A stretch of 15,189 bases of DNA from Paracoccaceae bacterium (GCA_007121115.1 SKMI01000299.1:1-15189); one strand, 5' to 3'; shown: positions 6,866-13,674, counted from the first letter of the stretch. The notes: a model not told the origin generated them from the sequence alone. A program made the numbers and translations.

Positions 6866-7756
6866 GTGACATTCTCGCCTGTTTACGAGACCTATATCGC
6901 CCCCGCCCGCGCCCGGCCCCAGGTCTGGCGGCTCTTGCTCGGGCTCCTGCTGATCGCGCTGGTCTATGTGCTCTGGCTGGTGCTGGTCGGCGGCGGCGTG
7001 GTGATGGTCGGCGGGCTGGACCGGGTGGAGCAGCGTCTGGCCGATATCGGGCAAGGGTCGGACCCGATGACCCTGGCGGTGCTGCTGTTCACCTTCGCGG
7101 GGATGGGCTTCGGCGCGATGCTGGCCGCGCGTCTGTTGCACGGGCGGCCCATGGGCTCGCTTTTCGGGCGCGCGCCGGTGGTGCTGCGCGATTTCGCGCT
7201 GGGTTTCGGCATCCTGGGCGGGCTGGCGGTGGTGACGGGGCTGCCGTCGCTGCTGTTCGTCGACCTTGAACCCGGGCTGGCATTCGAAGTCTGGATACGC
7301 TTCCTGCCGGTGATGCTGGTGGGGCTTCTGATTCAGACCGGGGCCGAGGAACTTGTCTTCCGCGGCTACCTCCAGCAGCAACTTGCCGCGCGCTTCCGCT
7401 CGCCGCTGGTATGGATGGTGCTGCCCTCGGTCCTGTTCGGGCTGGCCCATTATGCACCCGCCGAGATGGGCGCAAACGCGTGGTATGTGGTGCTGGCCAC
7501 CGGTGTGTTCGGGCTGGTCGCGGCGGACCTGACCGCGCGCACCGGGTCGCTGGGGCTGGCCTGGGGGCTGCATTTCGCCAACAACATCTTCGCGATCCTC
7601 TTCATCACCGCCGGGGGCGCGCTGGACGGCATGGCGCTCGGGCGCCTGCCCTATGGCCCCGATGACATCGAGGTGATGCGCCCGCTGATCCTCGCCGACA
7701 TGGCGCTGATCGGAATCGCCTGGGGGCTGTGCCGCCTGGCGCTGCGCGCCCGCTAG
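6866..7756 (+). CDS. CPBP family intramembrane metalloprotease
   Basis: A 296-aa polytopic membrane protein of the CPBP (CAAX protease / bacteriocin-processing, Abi) family. The three family motifs are visible: EELVFR (E161, E162, R166), the second-helix His in FGLAH (H195), and HFANN (H236, N239/N240). These supply the glutamate and histidine/asparagine residues of the catalytic site. Hydrophobic segments occur near 22-48, 68-92, 110-132, 145-160, 182-196, 205-221, 228-250 and 274-293. The start is a GTG at 6866 with a weak AGGG about nine bases upstream; no ATG fits better. Bacterial substrates of this family are mostly unknown and nothing nearby (no bacteriocin, no prenylation gene) suggests one. 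It lies 95 bp before accD and could be partly cotranscribed with it. Confidence 0.9.
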   Translation: MTFSPVYETYIAPARARPQVWRLLLGLLLIALVYVLWLVLVGGGVVMVGGLDRVEQRLADIGQGSDPMTLAVLLFTFAGMGFGAMLAARLLHGRPMGSLFGRAPVVLRDFALGFGILGGLAVVTGLPSLLFVDLEPGLAFEVWIRFLPVMLVGLLIQTGAEELVFRGYLQQQLAARFRSPLVWMVLPSVLFGLAHYAPAEMGANAWYVVLATGVFGLVAADLTARTGSLGLAWGLHFANNIFAILFITAGGALDGMALGRLPYGPDDIEVMRPLILADMALIGIAWGLCRLALRAR

Positions 7757-7779
7757 ACCGACCGCCGCCCCCCTGCTGA

Positions 7780-7808
7780 TTGCATTTGCCTGCGCCCGGG
7801 CGTATCTG
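7780..7808 (+). promoter_or_regulatory. Candidate promoter for accD-folC
   Basis: TTGCAT (7780-7785) and TATCTG (7803-7808) are 17 bases apart, 43 bases before the accD ATG. Spacing is ideal and each hexamer keeps its most conserved bases, but the match is partial. Confidence 0.33.
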
Positions 7809-7851
7809 GGCACAACGCGCCAGATGCGCACGACCCCGGTTTGAGGCTTCG

Positions 7852-8808
7852 ATGAACTGGATCACCAACTACGTCCGGCCCACCATCAACTCGATCTTCT
7901 CGCGCCGCGAGATGCCCGAGAACCTGTGGACCAAGTGCCCCGAATGCGGGACCATGCTGTTTCACCGCGAACTGGCCGACAGCCTGCAGGTCTGCACCAA
8001 CTGCGGCCACCACATGCCGATCAGCCCGCGCGAACGCTTCGCGCAGCTCTTCGACAATGGCCTCTACGCCGAAGTGTCGGTCCCCGAACCCGTCGCCGAC
8101 CCCCTGCAGTTCCGCGACCAGAAGAAATACCCCGACCGGCTGCGCAGCGCCCAACGGACCACGCGCGAGTCCGAAGCCATGCTGATCGCCGAGGGCGAGA
8201 TGCTGCGCACCCCCGTGGTGGTCGCGGCGCAGGATTTCAGCTTCATGGGTGGCTCCATGGGCATGTATGTCGGCAACGCCATCATCGCGGCCTGCGAACG
8301 CGCGGTGGCGCGCCGCCGCCCGCTGGTGCTGTTTTCCGCCGCCGGGGGCGCGCGGATGCAGGAAGGGATCCTCTCGCTGATGCAGATGCCGCGCACCACG
8401 GTGGCCGTGCAGATGCTGCGCGAGGCCGGGCTGCCCTACATCGTCGTGCTGACCCACCCCACCACCGGCGGGGTGACAGCCAGCTACGCCATGCTGGGCG
8501 ACGTGCAGATCGCCGAGCCGAACGCGCTGATCTGTTTCGCCGGGCCCCGGGTCATCGAACAGACCATCCGCGAAAAACTGCCCGAAGGCTTCCAGCGCGC
8601 CGAATACCTGCTGGAACACGGGATGCTGGACCGCGTCACCCCGCGCAAGCGGATGCGCGACGAACTGGTCACCATCCTGCGGATGCTCACCGGCGCGCCG
8701 CCCGCCGTGCATGGCGAACTGCCCGCCCCCGCGGCAGCGTCGGAAACACCTCCCGCCCCCGAAAACGCCTCTGCACATCCCCCCGGCCCGGATCCGAAAA
8801 CCCCCTGA
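7852..8808 (+). CDS. accD: Acetyl-CoA carboxylase carboxyltransferase subunit beta
   Basis: A 318-aa beta subunit of acetyl-CoA carboxylase carboxyltransferase; with AccA it moves CO2 from carboxybiotin to acetyl-CoA, the committed step of fatty acid synthesis. The N-terminal four-Cys zinc ribbon is intact (Cys29, Cys32, Cys48, Cys51 in CPECG and CTNCG). The crotonase-fold core shows GGSMGMYVG (133-141), AAGGARMQEG (163-172) and TTGGVTASYAMLGD (204-217), the conserved oxyanion and acyl-CoA sites. Residues after about 284 form an Ala/Pro-rich tail (PAPAAASETPPAPE...), likely disordered. The ATG at 7852 has GAGG six bases away; the open frame upstream adds 24 residues with no support. folC follows after 137 bp, the usual alphaproteobacterial pairing, but the gap is occupied by an interspersed repeat. 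Confidence 0.96.
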   Translation: MNWITNYVRPTINSIFSRREMPENLWTKCPECGTMLFHRELADSLQVCTNCGHHMPISPRERFAQLFDNGLYAEVSVPEPVADPLQFRDQKKYPDRLRSAQRTTRESEAMLIAEGEMLRTPVVVAAQDFSFMGGSMGMYVGNAIIAACERAVARRRPLVLFSAAGGARMQEGILSLMQMPRTTVAVQMLREAGLPYIVVLTHPTTGGVTASYAMLGDVQIAEPNALICFAGPRVIEQTIREKLPEGFQRAEYLLEHGMLDRVTPRKRMRDELVTILRMLTGAPPAVHGELPAPAAASETPPAPENASAHPPGPDPKTP

Positions 8809-8810
8809 TC

Positions 8811-8882
8811 CATCATCTGTGCAAAAATATCCTCAGGGGGTGAATGCGCGGCTTGCCGCGCAGAGGGGGCAGAATGCCCCCT
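8811..8882 (+). repeat. Interspersed intergenic repeat, copy 2
   Basis: A near-identical partner (69 of 72 bases) of the element at 4096. The differences are two adjacent bases before the A-rich core (AA here, CC there) and one base in the loop of the first hairpin (T here, C there), so both stems are preserved. Hairpins lie at 8846-8861 and 8864-8882. It starts two bases after the accD stop and lies inside the likely accD-folC transcript. An in-frame codon inside the repeat (8844) would lengthen folC by 34 residues and should not be used as its start. Confidence 0.92.
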
Positions 8883-8931
8883 TTCCCCGCCAGACAGACA
8901 GCCCCCCGCCCGCCACGGAGCCCGGCGCCCC

Positions 8932-8949
8932 ATGATCCTGATCCCATGA
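8932..8949 (+). other. Five-codon mini-ORF overlapping folC start
   Basis: ATG at 8932 opens the frame M-I-L-I-P and ends in TGA at 8947-8949, overlapping the folC ATG (8946-8948). An ACGGAG sequence lies 11 bases before the mini-ORF, whereas the folC ATG has no Shine-Dalgarno of its own. That arrangement could support reinitiation. Translation is not shown by sequence alone. Confidence 0.35.
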
Positions 8950-10214
8950 CCCAAGCTTCCGACGCGCTTCTGGAGCGCATGATGACCTTCCACCCCAAGG
9001 TCATCGACCTGACCCTGGACCGGGTCTGGCGCCTGCTCGCCGCACTGGGCCACCCCGAACGCACCCTGCCGCCGGTCATCCACATCGCCGGGACCAACGG
9101 CAAGGGCTCGACCCAGGCCATGCTCCGCGCCGGGCTCGAAGCCACCGGGGCACGGGTTCATGCCTATACCTCACCGCATCTGGCGCGCTTTCATGAACGC
9201 ATCCGCCTGGGCGGGCGGCTGATCGACGAGGGCGCGCTGTCGGCGGTGCTGGACGAATGCCTGCGCGCCAATGGCGACACGCCGATCACCTATTTCGAGA
9301 TCACCACCTGCGCCGCGCTGCTGGCCTTCGCGCGCACGCCTGCGGACTATACCCTGCTCGAGGTCGGGCTTGGCGGACGGCTGGACGCCACCAACGTGAT
9401 CGACCGCCCCGAACTCTGCATCATCACCCCGGTGAGCATCGACCACCAGCAGTTCCTCGGTGACACGCTGGCCGCGATCGCCGCCGAAAAGGCCGGGATC
9501 CTCAAGCGCGGCGTAACTTGCGTGGTCGGCCCGCAGGAGGACACGGCGCTCGACGTGATCGAGGAGCGAGCTGCGCGGTTGGGCGCGCCGCTTCTGATCC
9601 ACGGCCAGCACTGGCACGTGGCCGAGGAACGCGGACGGCTGGTATTCCAGGATGAAACCGGGCTCCTGGACCTGCCCCTGCCCAACCTGCCGGGACCGCA
9701 TCAGATCCAGAACGCAGGCGCCGCGTTCGCCGCGCTGCGCGCACTGGGGCGCGGCGAAGGGGCGGAAGCCGCCGTCACCCGCGCCGAATGGCCCGCGCGG
9801 ATGCAGCGGCTGCGCACCGGCCCGCTGCCCGAAGCCGCGCCGCAGGCGGAACTCTGGCTTGATGGCGGGCACAACCCCGCCGCGGGACACGCCATCGCTG
9901 CCACGCTGGCGAAGATGCCCACGCGCGACACGCATCTGATCTGCGGGATGCTGAACACCAAGGACGTGACGGGCTTCATGCGCCCGCTTGCGGCACACGC
10001 CACAAGGCTGCACGCGGTTTCGGTCCCCGGCGAAACCGCGACCCTGAGCGCCACTGAAACCGCCGGCAGCGCCCGCGCCGCGGGGATCGACGCCACCGAG
10101 GCGCCGAACGTCGCCACCGCGCTTGCCGCGATTACGGCGACGAACCCGCAGGCGCGTGTGCTGATCTGCGGGTCGCTCTACCTCGCCGGGGCGATCCTGC
10201 GCGAAAACGGCTGA
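8946..10214 (+). CDS. folC: Bifunctional folylpolyglutamate / dihydrofolate synthase
   Basis: A 422-aa Mur-ligase-family enzyme that adds glutamate to folates and, in most bacteria, also makes dihydrofolate from dihydropteroate. Motifs in order are the P-loop AGTNGKGST (48-56), HAYTSPHLARFHERI (72-86), EVGLGGRLDATN (139-150), TPVSIDHQQFLG (161-172), EKAGILK with the likely carbamylated Lys182, and the C-terminal-domain DGGHNP (306-311). Length is normal for FolC. I chose ATG 8946 because the protein then begins MTQASDALLERMMTFHPK, as FolC proteins do. The longer frame from 8844 encodes MRGLPRRGGRMPP, which is read from the intergenic repeat and also appears at 4129. It lies downstream of accD and is convergent with petR, with only 22 bases between stops. 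Confidence 0.95.
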   Translation: MTQASDALLERMMTFHPKVIDLTLDRVWRLLAALGHPERTLPPVIHIAGTNGKGSTQAMLRAGLEATGARVHAYTSPHLARFHERIRLGGRLIDEGALSAVLDECLRANGDTPITYFEITTCAALLAFARTPADYTLLEVGLGGRLDATNVIDRPELCIITPVSIDHQQFLGDTLAAIAAEKAGILKRGVTCVVGPQEDTALDVIEERAARLGAPLLIHGQHWHVAEERGRLVFQDETGLLDLPLPNLPGPHQIQNAGAAFAALRALGRGEGAEAAVTRAEWPARMQRLRTGPLPEAAPQAELWLDGGHNPAAGHAIAATLAKMPTRDTHLICGMLNTKDVTGFMRPLAAHATRLHAVSVPGETATLSATETAGSARAAGIDATEAPNVATALAAITATNPQARVLICGSLYLAGAILRENG

Positions 10215-10236
10215 GGCGCCGCAATGCGCGGGCCGG

Positions 10237-10980
10237 TCACTCCGCCGACAGCATGTAGCCCTCGCCGCGCACGGTCAGCAGGTAGCGCGGCTGCTTGGGG
10301 TCCGGCTCCAGCTTGCGACGCAACCTTGTCACCTGCACGTCCACGGCGCGTTCCTGCGCGATGGTGCCGCCATGGGCGCCGCGCTCGCGGTCCAGCTGGT
10401 CCACCAGCGCCTCGCGGCTGACCACGGTGCCGGGAGTGCGCGCGAAATGGCGCAGGAGCGCGGCCTCGGTCTGGGTCAGGCGGATCAGTTCCTCGCCCCG
10501 GCGCAACTCGCCCCGCTCCACGTCATAGCGCAACGGCCCCAGCATCAGCATCTGCGGCGTCAGCGCCGCCGGTTCGGCGGGCGGGCTTCGGCGCAACACG
10601 GCAGCGATGCGCAGCAGCAACTCGCGCGGCTCGAAGGGTTTGGCCAGATAGTCATCCGCCCCCGCCTCCAGCCCGGCGATCCGGTCCTCGGCCTCGCCCC
10701 GGGCGGTGAGCAGCAGCACCGGCGTCGCCCCCATCTCGCGGATATGACGCGCAAGGCTGATGCCGTCCTCGCCCGGCATCATCACGTCCAGCACCACCAG
10801 ATCGAACTCCAGCCCAGCCAGCAGCCGCCGCGCATGCGCGGCATCGCGCGCCGCCGTGACGATGAAACCGTGCCGGACCAGATATTTCTGCAGCAGCGCC
10901 CGGATGCGCGCATCGTCGTCGACCACCAGCAGATGGGTTGCCAGCACCTGCTCCGGCGCGGTGTCCACGCCCCCGCTCAT
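10237..10980 (-). CDS. petR: OmpR-family response regulator, PetR-like
   Basis: A 247-aa two-domain response regulator. The receiver domain (about 16-131) has the acidic pair D21/D22, phospho-acceptor D65 in LVVLDVMMPG, Thr92 in LLLTA and Lys114 in AKPF, so all activation residues are present. The winged-helix DNA-binding domain (about 143-245) ends with the typical RAVDVQVTRLRRKLE and VRGEGYML blocks. Its ATG overlaps the stop of the MarR-type gene upstream (ATGA), so the two are a coupled pair. In Rhodobacter capsulatus a MarR protein (PetP) and a response regulator (PetR) form the same pair and are needed for photosynthetic and respiratory growth; there they sit upstream of petABC, here next to ilvE. 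No histidine kinase is in the window. The symbol is given on this pairing and likeness. Confidence 0.83.
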   Translation of the reverse strand: MSGGVDTAPEQVLATHLLVVDDDARIRALLQKYLVRHGFIVTAARDAAHARRLLAGLEFDLVVLDVMMPGEDGISLARHIREMGATPVLLLTARGEAEDRIAGLEAGADDYLAKPFEPRELLLRIAAVLRRSPPAEPAALTPQMLMLGPLRYDVERGELRRGEELIRLTQTEAALLRHFARTPGTVVSREALVDQLDRERGAHGGTIAQERAVDVQVTRLRRKLEPDPKQPRYLLTVRGEGYMLSAE

Positions 10981-11480
10981 GGTTTCCCATCCCGCAGTTG
11001 CAGGTATTGGCGGCGGATATCATCCTCCATCATCGCCTCCAGCACCTGCCGGAAGCCGGCCACCGCCTGCGGCCCTGCGGCGCGATAGGCGGCGCGCATC
11101 CGCGCCTGCTGCGCCTCGGACAGTTCCGCCTCCAGCGCGCGCCCGGCCTCGGTCAGATACAGATGCCGCTCGCGCCGGTCGCGGCGGCCCACGCGGCTCT
11201 CCACCAGGCCGTCCTCGATCAGCGTGCGCAGCACCCGGTTCAGCGACTGCTTGGTCACCCCCAGCACCGACAGCAGGTTGTTGACCGTGGTCCCGTGGCT
11301 GCGGTTGATGAAATGCAACGCCCGGTGATGGGCGCGGCCATAATTGTATTGCGCCAGGATCCGGTCTGGATCGGCCGTGAAGCCGCGATAGGCGAAGAAC
11401 ATCGCCTCGATCCCCTTGCGCAATTGCTCATCGGTCAGGAACAGAAGGTTTTCACCCCTGCCGACACCGTTTTCGGGCAT
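10977..11480 (-). CDS. petP: MarR-family transcriptional regulator, PetP-like
   Basis: A 167-aa MarR-type winged-helix regulator. The helix-turn-helix spans about 63-93 (TTVNNLLSVLGVTKQSLNRVLRTLIEDGLVES, with the recognition helix near 76-89). The wing is charged (VGRRDRRERHLYLT, 97-110). Flanking helices supply the dimer interface. I chose the ATG at 11480 because GGGAG and GGGG lie just upstream. The frame also opens at 11525, which would add 15 residues (MRHEGCICDLRENGD) and place the start beside an operator-like palindrome. Downstream petR overlaps its stop codon. Co-occurrence with an OmpR regulator on one transcript fits the PetP-PetR pair of Rhodobacter capsulatus. Its ligand and targets are unknown, and control of its own divergent promoter region is likely but inferred. 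Confidence 0.82.
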   Translation of the reverse strand: MPENGVGRGENLLFLTDEQLRKGIEAMFFAYRGFTADPDRILAQYNYGRAHHRALHFINRSHGTTVNNLLSVLGVTKQSLNRVLRTLIEDGLVESRVGRRDRRERHLYLTEAGRALEAELSEAQQARMRAAYRAAGPQAVAGFRQVLEAMMEDDIRRQYLQLRDGKP

Positions 11481-11528
11481 ATCCCCGTTCTCCCGCAGAT
11501 CACAAATACAGCCTTCGTGCCGCATTTT

Positions 11529-11547
11529 ATGTCAGCGTTGTTGACAT
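11529..11547. promoter_or_regulatory. Operator-like palindrome in petP-ilvE gap
   Basis: ATGTCAGCGTTGTTGACAT has perfect 6-bp arms around a 7-base centre, a size and symmetry typical of MarR or other winged-helix dimers. It contains TTGACA (11541-11546), the sigma-70 -35 consensus reading toward ilvE, though no strong -10 stands at 17 bases (TAGCGA). It lies 48 bases upstream of the petP start, so it could control petPR, ilvE or both. Which protein binds it is inference. Confidence 0.5.
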
Positions 11548-11593
11548 TCCAAGGCTGAATTGATAGCGATTCGCGGATTTCGCGTAAGATTGT

Positions 11594-11606
11594 GTCCGAT
11601 CCGGAC
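11594..11606. promoter_or_regulatory. Second inverted repeat upstream of ilvE
   Basis: GTCCG-ATC-CGGAC is a 5-bp inverted repeat with a 3-base centre, about 40 bases before the ilvE ATG. It could be an operator or a small leader hairpin. No known consensus is recognised. Confidence 0.25.
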
Positions 11607-11647
11607 CTGACTCGCGCAACATTCGCAAAGCTGCAAGGGGTGGCGCC

Positions 11648-12517
11648 ATGGCCGGAGCTTATGACGACAGGGACGGATACATCTGGATGGACGGCGAGAT
11701 GGTGCCCTGGCGCGATGCCAAGGTGCATATCCTGACCCATGCCATGCACTACGCCTCGTCGGTGTTCGAGGGCGAGCGCTGCTATGGCGGCAAGATCTTC
11801 AAGGGGCACGAGCATTCCGAGCGGCTGATCGAATCGGGGCGGCTCCTGGACATGCCGCTGCCCCTGACTGCCGACGAGATCGACGCCGCCAAGGCCGCGG
11901 TGCTGGACGCCAACAACCTGCGCGACGCCTATGTGCGCGCCGTCGCCTGGCGCGGCGCCGGAGAGGATATGGGCGTCGCTGCGGCGCGCAACCAGGTCCG
12001 GGTGGCAGTGGCGGCCTGGGAATGGGGCGCCTATTACGGCGACGCCAAGATGCAGGGCGCGAAGCTGGACATCGCCCGCTGGAAACGCCCCTCGCCCGAG
12101 ACCATCCCCACCGCGGCCAAGGCCTCGGGGCTTTACATGATCTGCACCATGTCCAAGCACGCCGCCGAGGCCAAGGGCTGCTCGGACGCGCTGTTCATGG
12201 ACTGGCGCGGCTACGTGGCCGAGGCGACGGGTGCCAATGTCTTCTTCGTCAAGGACGGCGAGGTGCACACGCCGCTGGCCGACGCAATCCTGAACGGCAT
12301 CACGCGGCGCACCGTGATCGGGCTCTTGCGCGACATGAACGTCCCCGTGCACGAACGCCACATCATGCCCGAGGAACTGCCGGGCTTTCAGCAGTGCTGG
12401 CTGACCGGCACCGCGGCCGAGGTAACCCCCGTGGGCCAGATTGGCGAGCATCATTTCCAGGTCGGCCAACTGACCCGCGACATCGCCCAGGCCTACGAGG
12501 CACACGTCCGCGCCTGA
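11648..12517 (+). CDS. ilvE: Branched-chain amino acid aminotransferase
   Basis: A 289-aa fold-type IV PLP enzyme that carries out the last step of leucine, isoleucine and valine synthesis by exchanging the amino group with glutamate. The catalytic lysine is K158 in PTAAKASG, equivalent to Lys159 of E. coli IlvE. The conserved EATGANVFFVKDGEVHTP block (192-209) and the phosphate-binding GITRRTVIGL (217-226) are present, as is the TGTAAEVTPV loop (253-262). The N-terminus HAMHYASSVFEGERCY (31-46) matches the family signature. The ATG at 11648 has AAGGGG seven bases upstream. It is divergent from petPR with a 167-bp shared control region. D-amino-acid aminotransferases share the fold, but this motif set favours IlvE. 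Confidence 0.94.
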   Translation: MAGAYDDRDGYIWMDGEMVPWRDAKVHILTHAMHYASSVFEGERCYGGKIFKGHEHSERLIESGRLLDMPLPLTADEIDAAKAAVLDANNLRDAYVRAVAWRGAGEDMGVAAARNQVRVAVAAWEWGAYYGDAKMQGAKLDIARWKRPSPETIPTAAKASGLYMICTMSKHAAEAKGCSDALFMDWRGYVAEATGANVFFVKDGEVHTPLADAILNGITRRTVIGLLRDMNVPVHERHIMPEELPGFQQCWLTGTAAEVTPVGQIGEHHFQVGQLTRDIAQAYEAHVRA

Positions 12518-12683
12518 ACGCGCTCGCAGGCCCCTCTGGCGGGCATGTGAAGCTCTCTCTCAGCGCCCGACTCACCCTTCGCACTTTCCGGGCGTGGCCC
12601 GTCGCGCCCGGCGGTGTTATCGATTGACGATTCCGCTCATGCGCAGCGCACCACGCCCGTGTCAAAGGGGCGCCGCGTACCGC
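12518..12683. other. Intergenic region between ilvE and small ORF
   Basis: A 166-bp gap between convergent ends. A 7-bp inverted repeat, CCGGGCG/CGCCCGG, lies at 12588-12611 with a 10-base loop, and a T-containing stretch follows on the plus strand; it might help end ilvE transcription but is weak. No coding signal is seen. Confidence 0.35.
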
Positions 12684-12881
12684 TCAGGGTCGCTTGGCGT
12701 CGCGCGCCCGGGCGCTGTCAAGCGCCGTGTACACCTCTGGTCGCGCCGGCTCGTCGCGCCGGCGCTGCATGAGGCTCTGGCTCGCCTGATGCGGCGCGCC
12801 CTGCCCCCGTTCCATCGCCAGATAGGGCGCGGTGCGCGGTGCGCTGGTCTTTCGGTCGCGGTCAAGAATGCTCTGGGTCAT
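12684..12881 (-). CDS. Small basic protein of unknown function
   Basis: A 65-aa open frame that I do not recognise. It begins MTQSILDRDRKTSAPRTAPY and is rich in Arg, Ala and Gln, with no membrane segment, Cys pair or signal peptide. A good ribosome binding site (AAAGGGGAAG, a few bases before the ATG) supports translation, better than for most short frames here. Within it, GCCGGCGCGAC occurs twice at a 13-base period (encoding the QRRRDEPARP region), so part of the gene may have grown by tandem duplication. It lies 96 bp downstream of the L,D-transpeptidase gene on the same strand and may share its transcript. It is likely disordered and nucleic-acid- or ribosome-interacting by composition, but that is a guess. 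Confidence 0.6.
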   Translation of the reverse strand: MTQSILDRDRKTSAPRTAPYLAMERGQGAPHQASQSLMQRRRDEPARPEVYTALDSARARDAKRP

Positions 12882-12977
12882 GATCTTCCCCTTTCATTTC
12901 CCGAATGCCGATTCCCTACCACAGACAGGCCAGATTCTCCACCACCGGTTGATCACGGCGCCGCGCGGGTGGGGTCA

Positions 12978-13649
12978 TCACGGCTCCTGAAACTGCGTCA
13001 GCCAGTCGGCGGCCACCAGCGGCCCTTCGCCGCCAGCAGACGCCGTAGGCGTGCCGGACCCGGCCACCGCGGCATCCGACGTCATTGGCACCGCAAGTGC
13101 CGGATTGGACGCGACAACGATCGGCGCCTTCTGCGCCCGGGCCGCCGCGCGCGAGGCGTAGATGTCGATGGGCGTGCCGTTGCGAACCATGGCATAGATG
13201 TCCTCCATCTGCCGGTCGGTCACGGCGATGCAGCCATCGGTCCAGTCCCCGCGCGCATTCTGGAAGCGTGGCCCGCGCCCGTGGATGAAGATATCGCCGC
13301 CGGGCGAGACCCCGCGCGCCGCCGCGCGTTCCCTGTCCGCGGCATTAGGATAGGAAATGCCGAGCGACAGGTGGAAGCGGCTGTTGGGGTTGCGCCGGTC
13401 GATGTAATAGCGCCCCTCGGGGGTGCGGCGGTCACCTTCCTGATGCTTGTGGCCGTTCGGGATACCCAGTTGCACCCGGAACGCCCGCAGCATCCTGTCA
13501 TTGTGCCAAAGCTCCATGCGCCGCTCGGCCTTGTAGACCCGGATCTGGGTGACTTCCGGACCGTTGTAGGTGCGGAACTTGGACGGGCTGCCGCAGCTTG
13601 CCAGGATCAGCAAGGCCACACACACACCCATGAGACGCGAAAGAATCAT
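12978..13649 (-). CDS. YkuD-fold L,D-transpeptidase family lipoprotein
   Basis: A 223-aa predicted lipoprotein with a YkuD (L,D-transpeptidase) catalytic domain. It begins with a basic n-region and hydrophobic helix ending in the lipobox LASC, so Cys19 would be lipidated. The catalytic region has GDIFIHG (118-124, His123) and DWTDGCIAVT (135-144, Cys140), a DGC-I-A-V form rather than the SxGCIR of classical L,D-transpeptidases. Such enzymes crosslink peptidoglycan or handle Lpp-type linkages; which applies cannot be read here. After about 170 comes an Ala/Gly/Ser-rich tail. I chose ATG 13649 because it gives a clean signal peptide. An upstream in-frame ATG at 13691 would put 14 mostly polar residues (MAEKSPGAEHVGQS) before it. 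The start region is a perfect 14-nt tandem duplication. Confidence 0.85.
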   Translation of the reverse strand: MILSRLMGVCVALLILASCGSPSKFRTYNGPEVTQIRVYKAERRMELWHNDRMLRAFRVQLGIPNGHKHQEGDRRTPEGRYYIDRRNPNSRFHLSLGISYPNAADRERAAARGVSPGGDIFIHGRGPRFQNARGDWTDGCIAVTDRQMEDIYAMVRNGTPIDIYASRAAARAQKAPIVVASNPALAVPMTSDAAVAGSGTPTASAGGEGPLVAADWLTQFQEP

Positions 13650-13674
13650 GCTCTGCCCCACATGCTCTGCCCCA
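13647..13674 (-). repeat. Perfect 14-nt tandem duplication at the ldt start
   Basis: Two exact copies of TGGGGCAGAGCATG (minus strand) at 13674-13661 and 13660-13647. Each carries the same GGGGCAG and an ATG, so the ribosome-binding context is doubled. The upstream ATG (13663) opens a five-codon frame, M-W-G-R-A, whose TGA overlaps the real ATG at 13649. Loss or gain of one copy by slippage would change the leader without breaking the gene. Confidence 0.93.

Noticed and set aside
7753..8778. A 341-residue antisense frame opposite accD
   Set aside because: AccD is certain on the plus strand, and the antisense text has no domain and shows the usual His/Gly/Arg bias.
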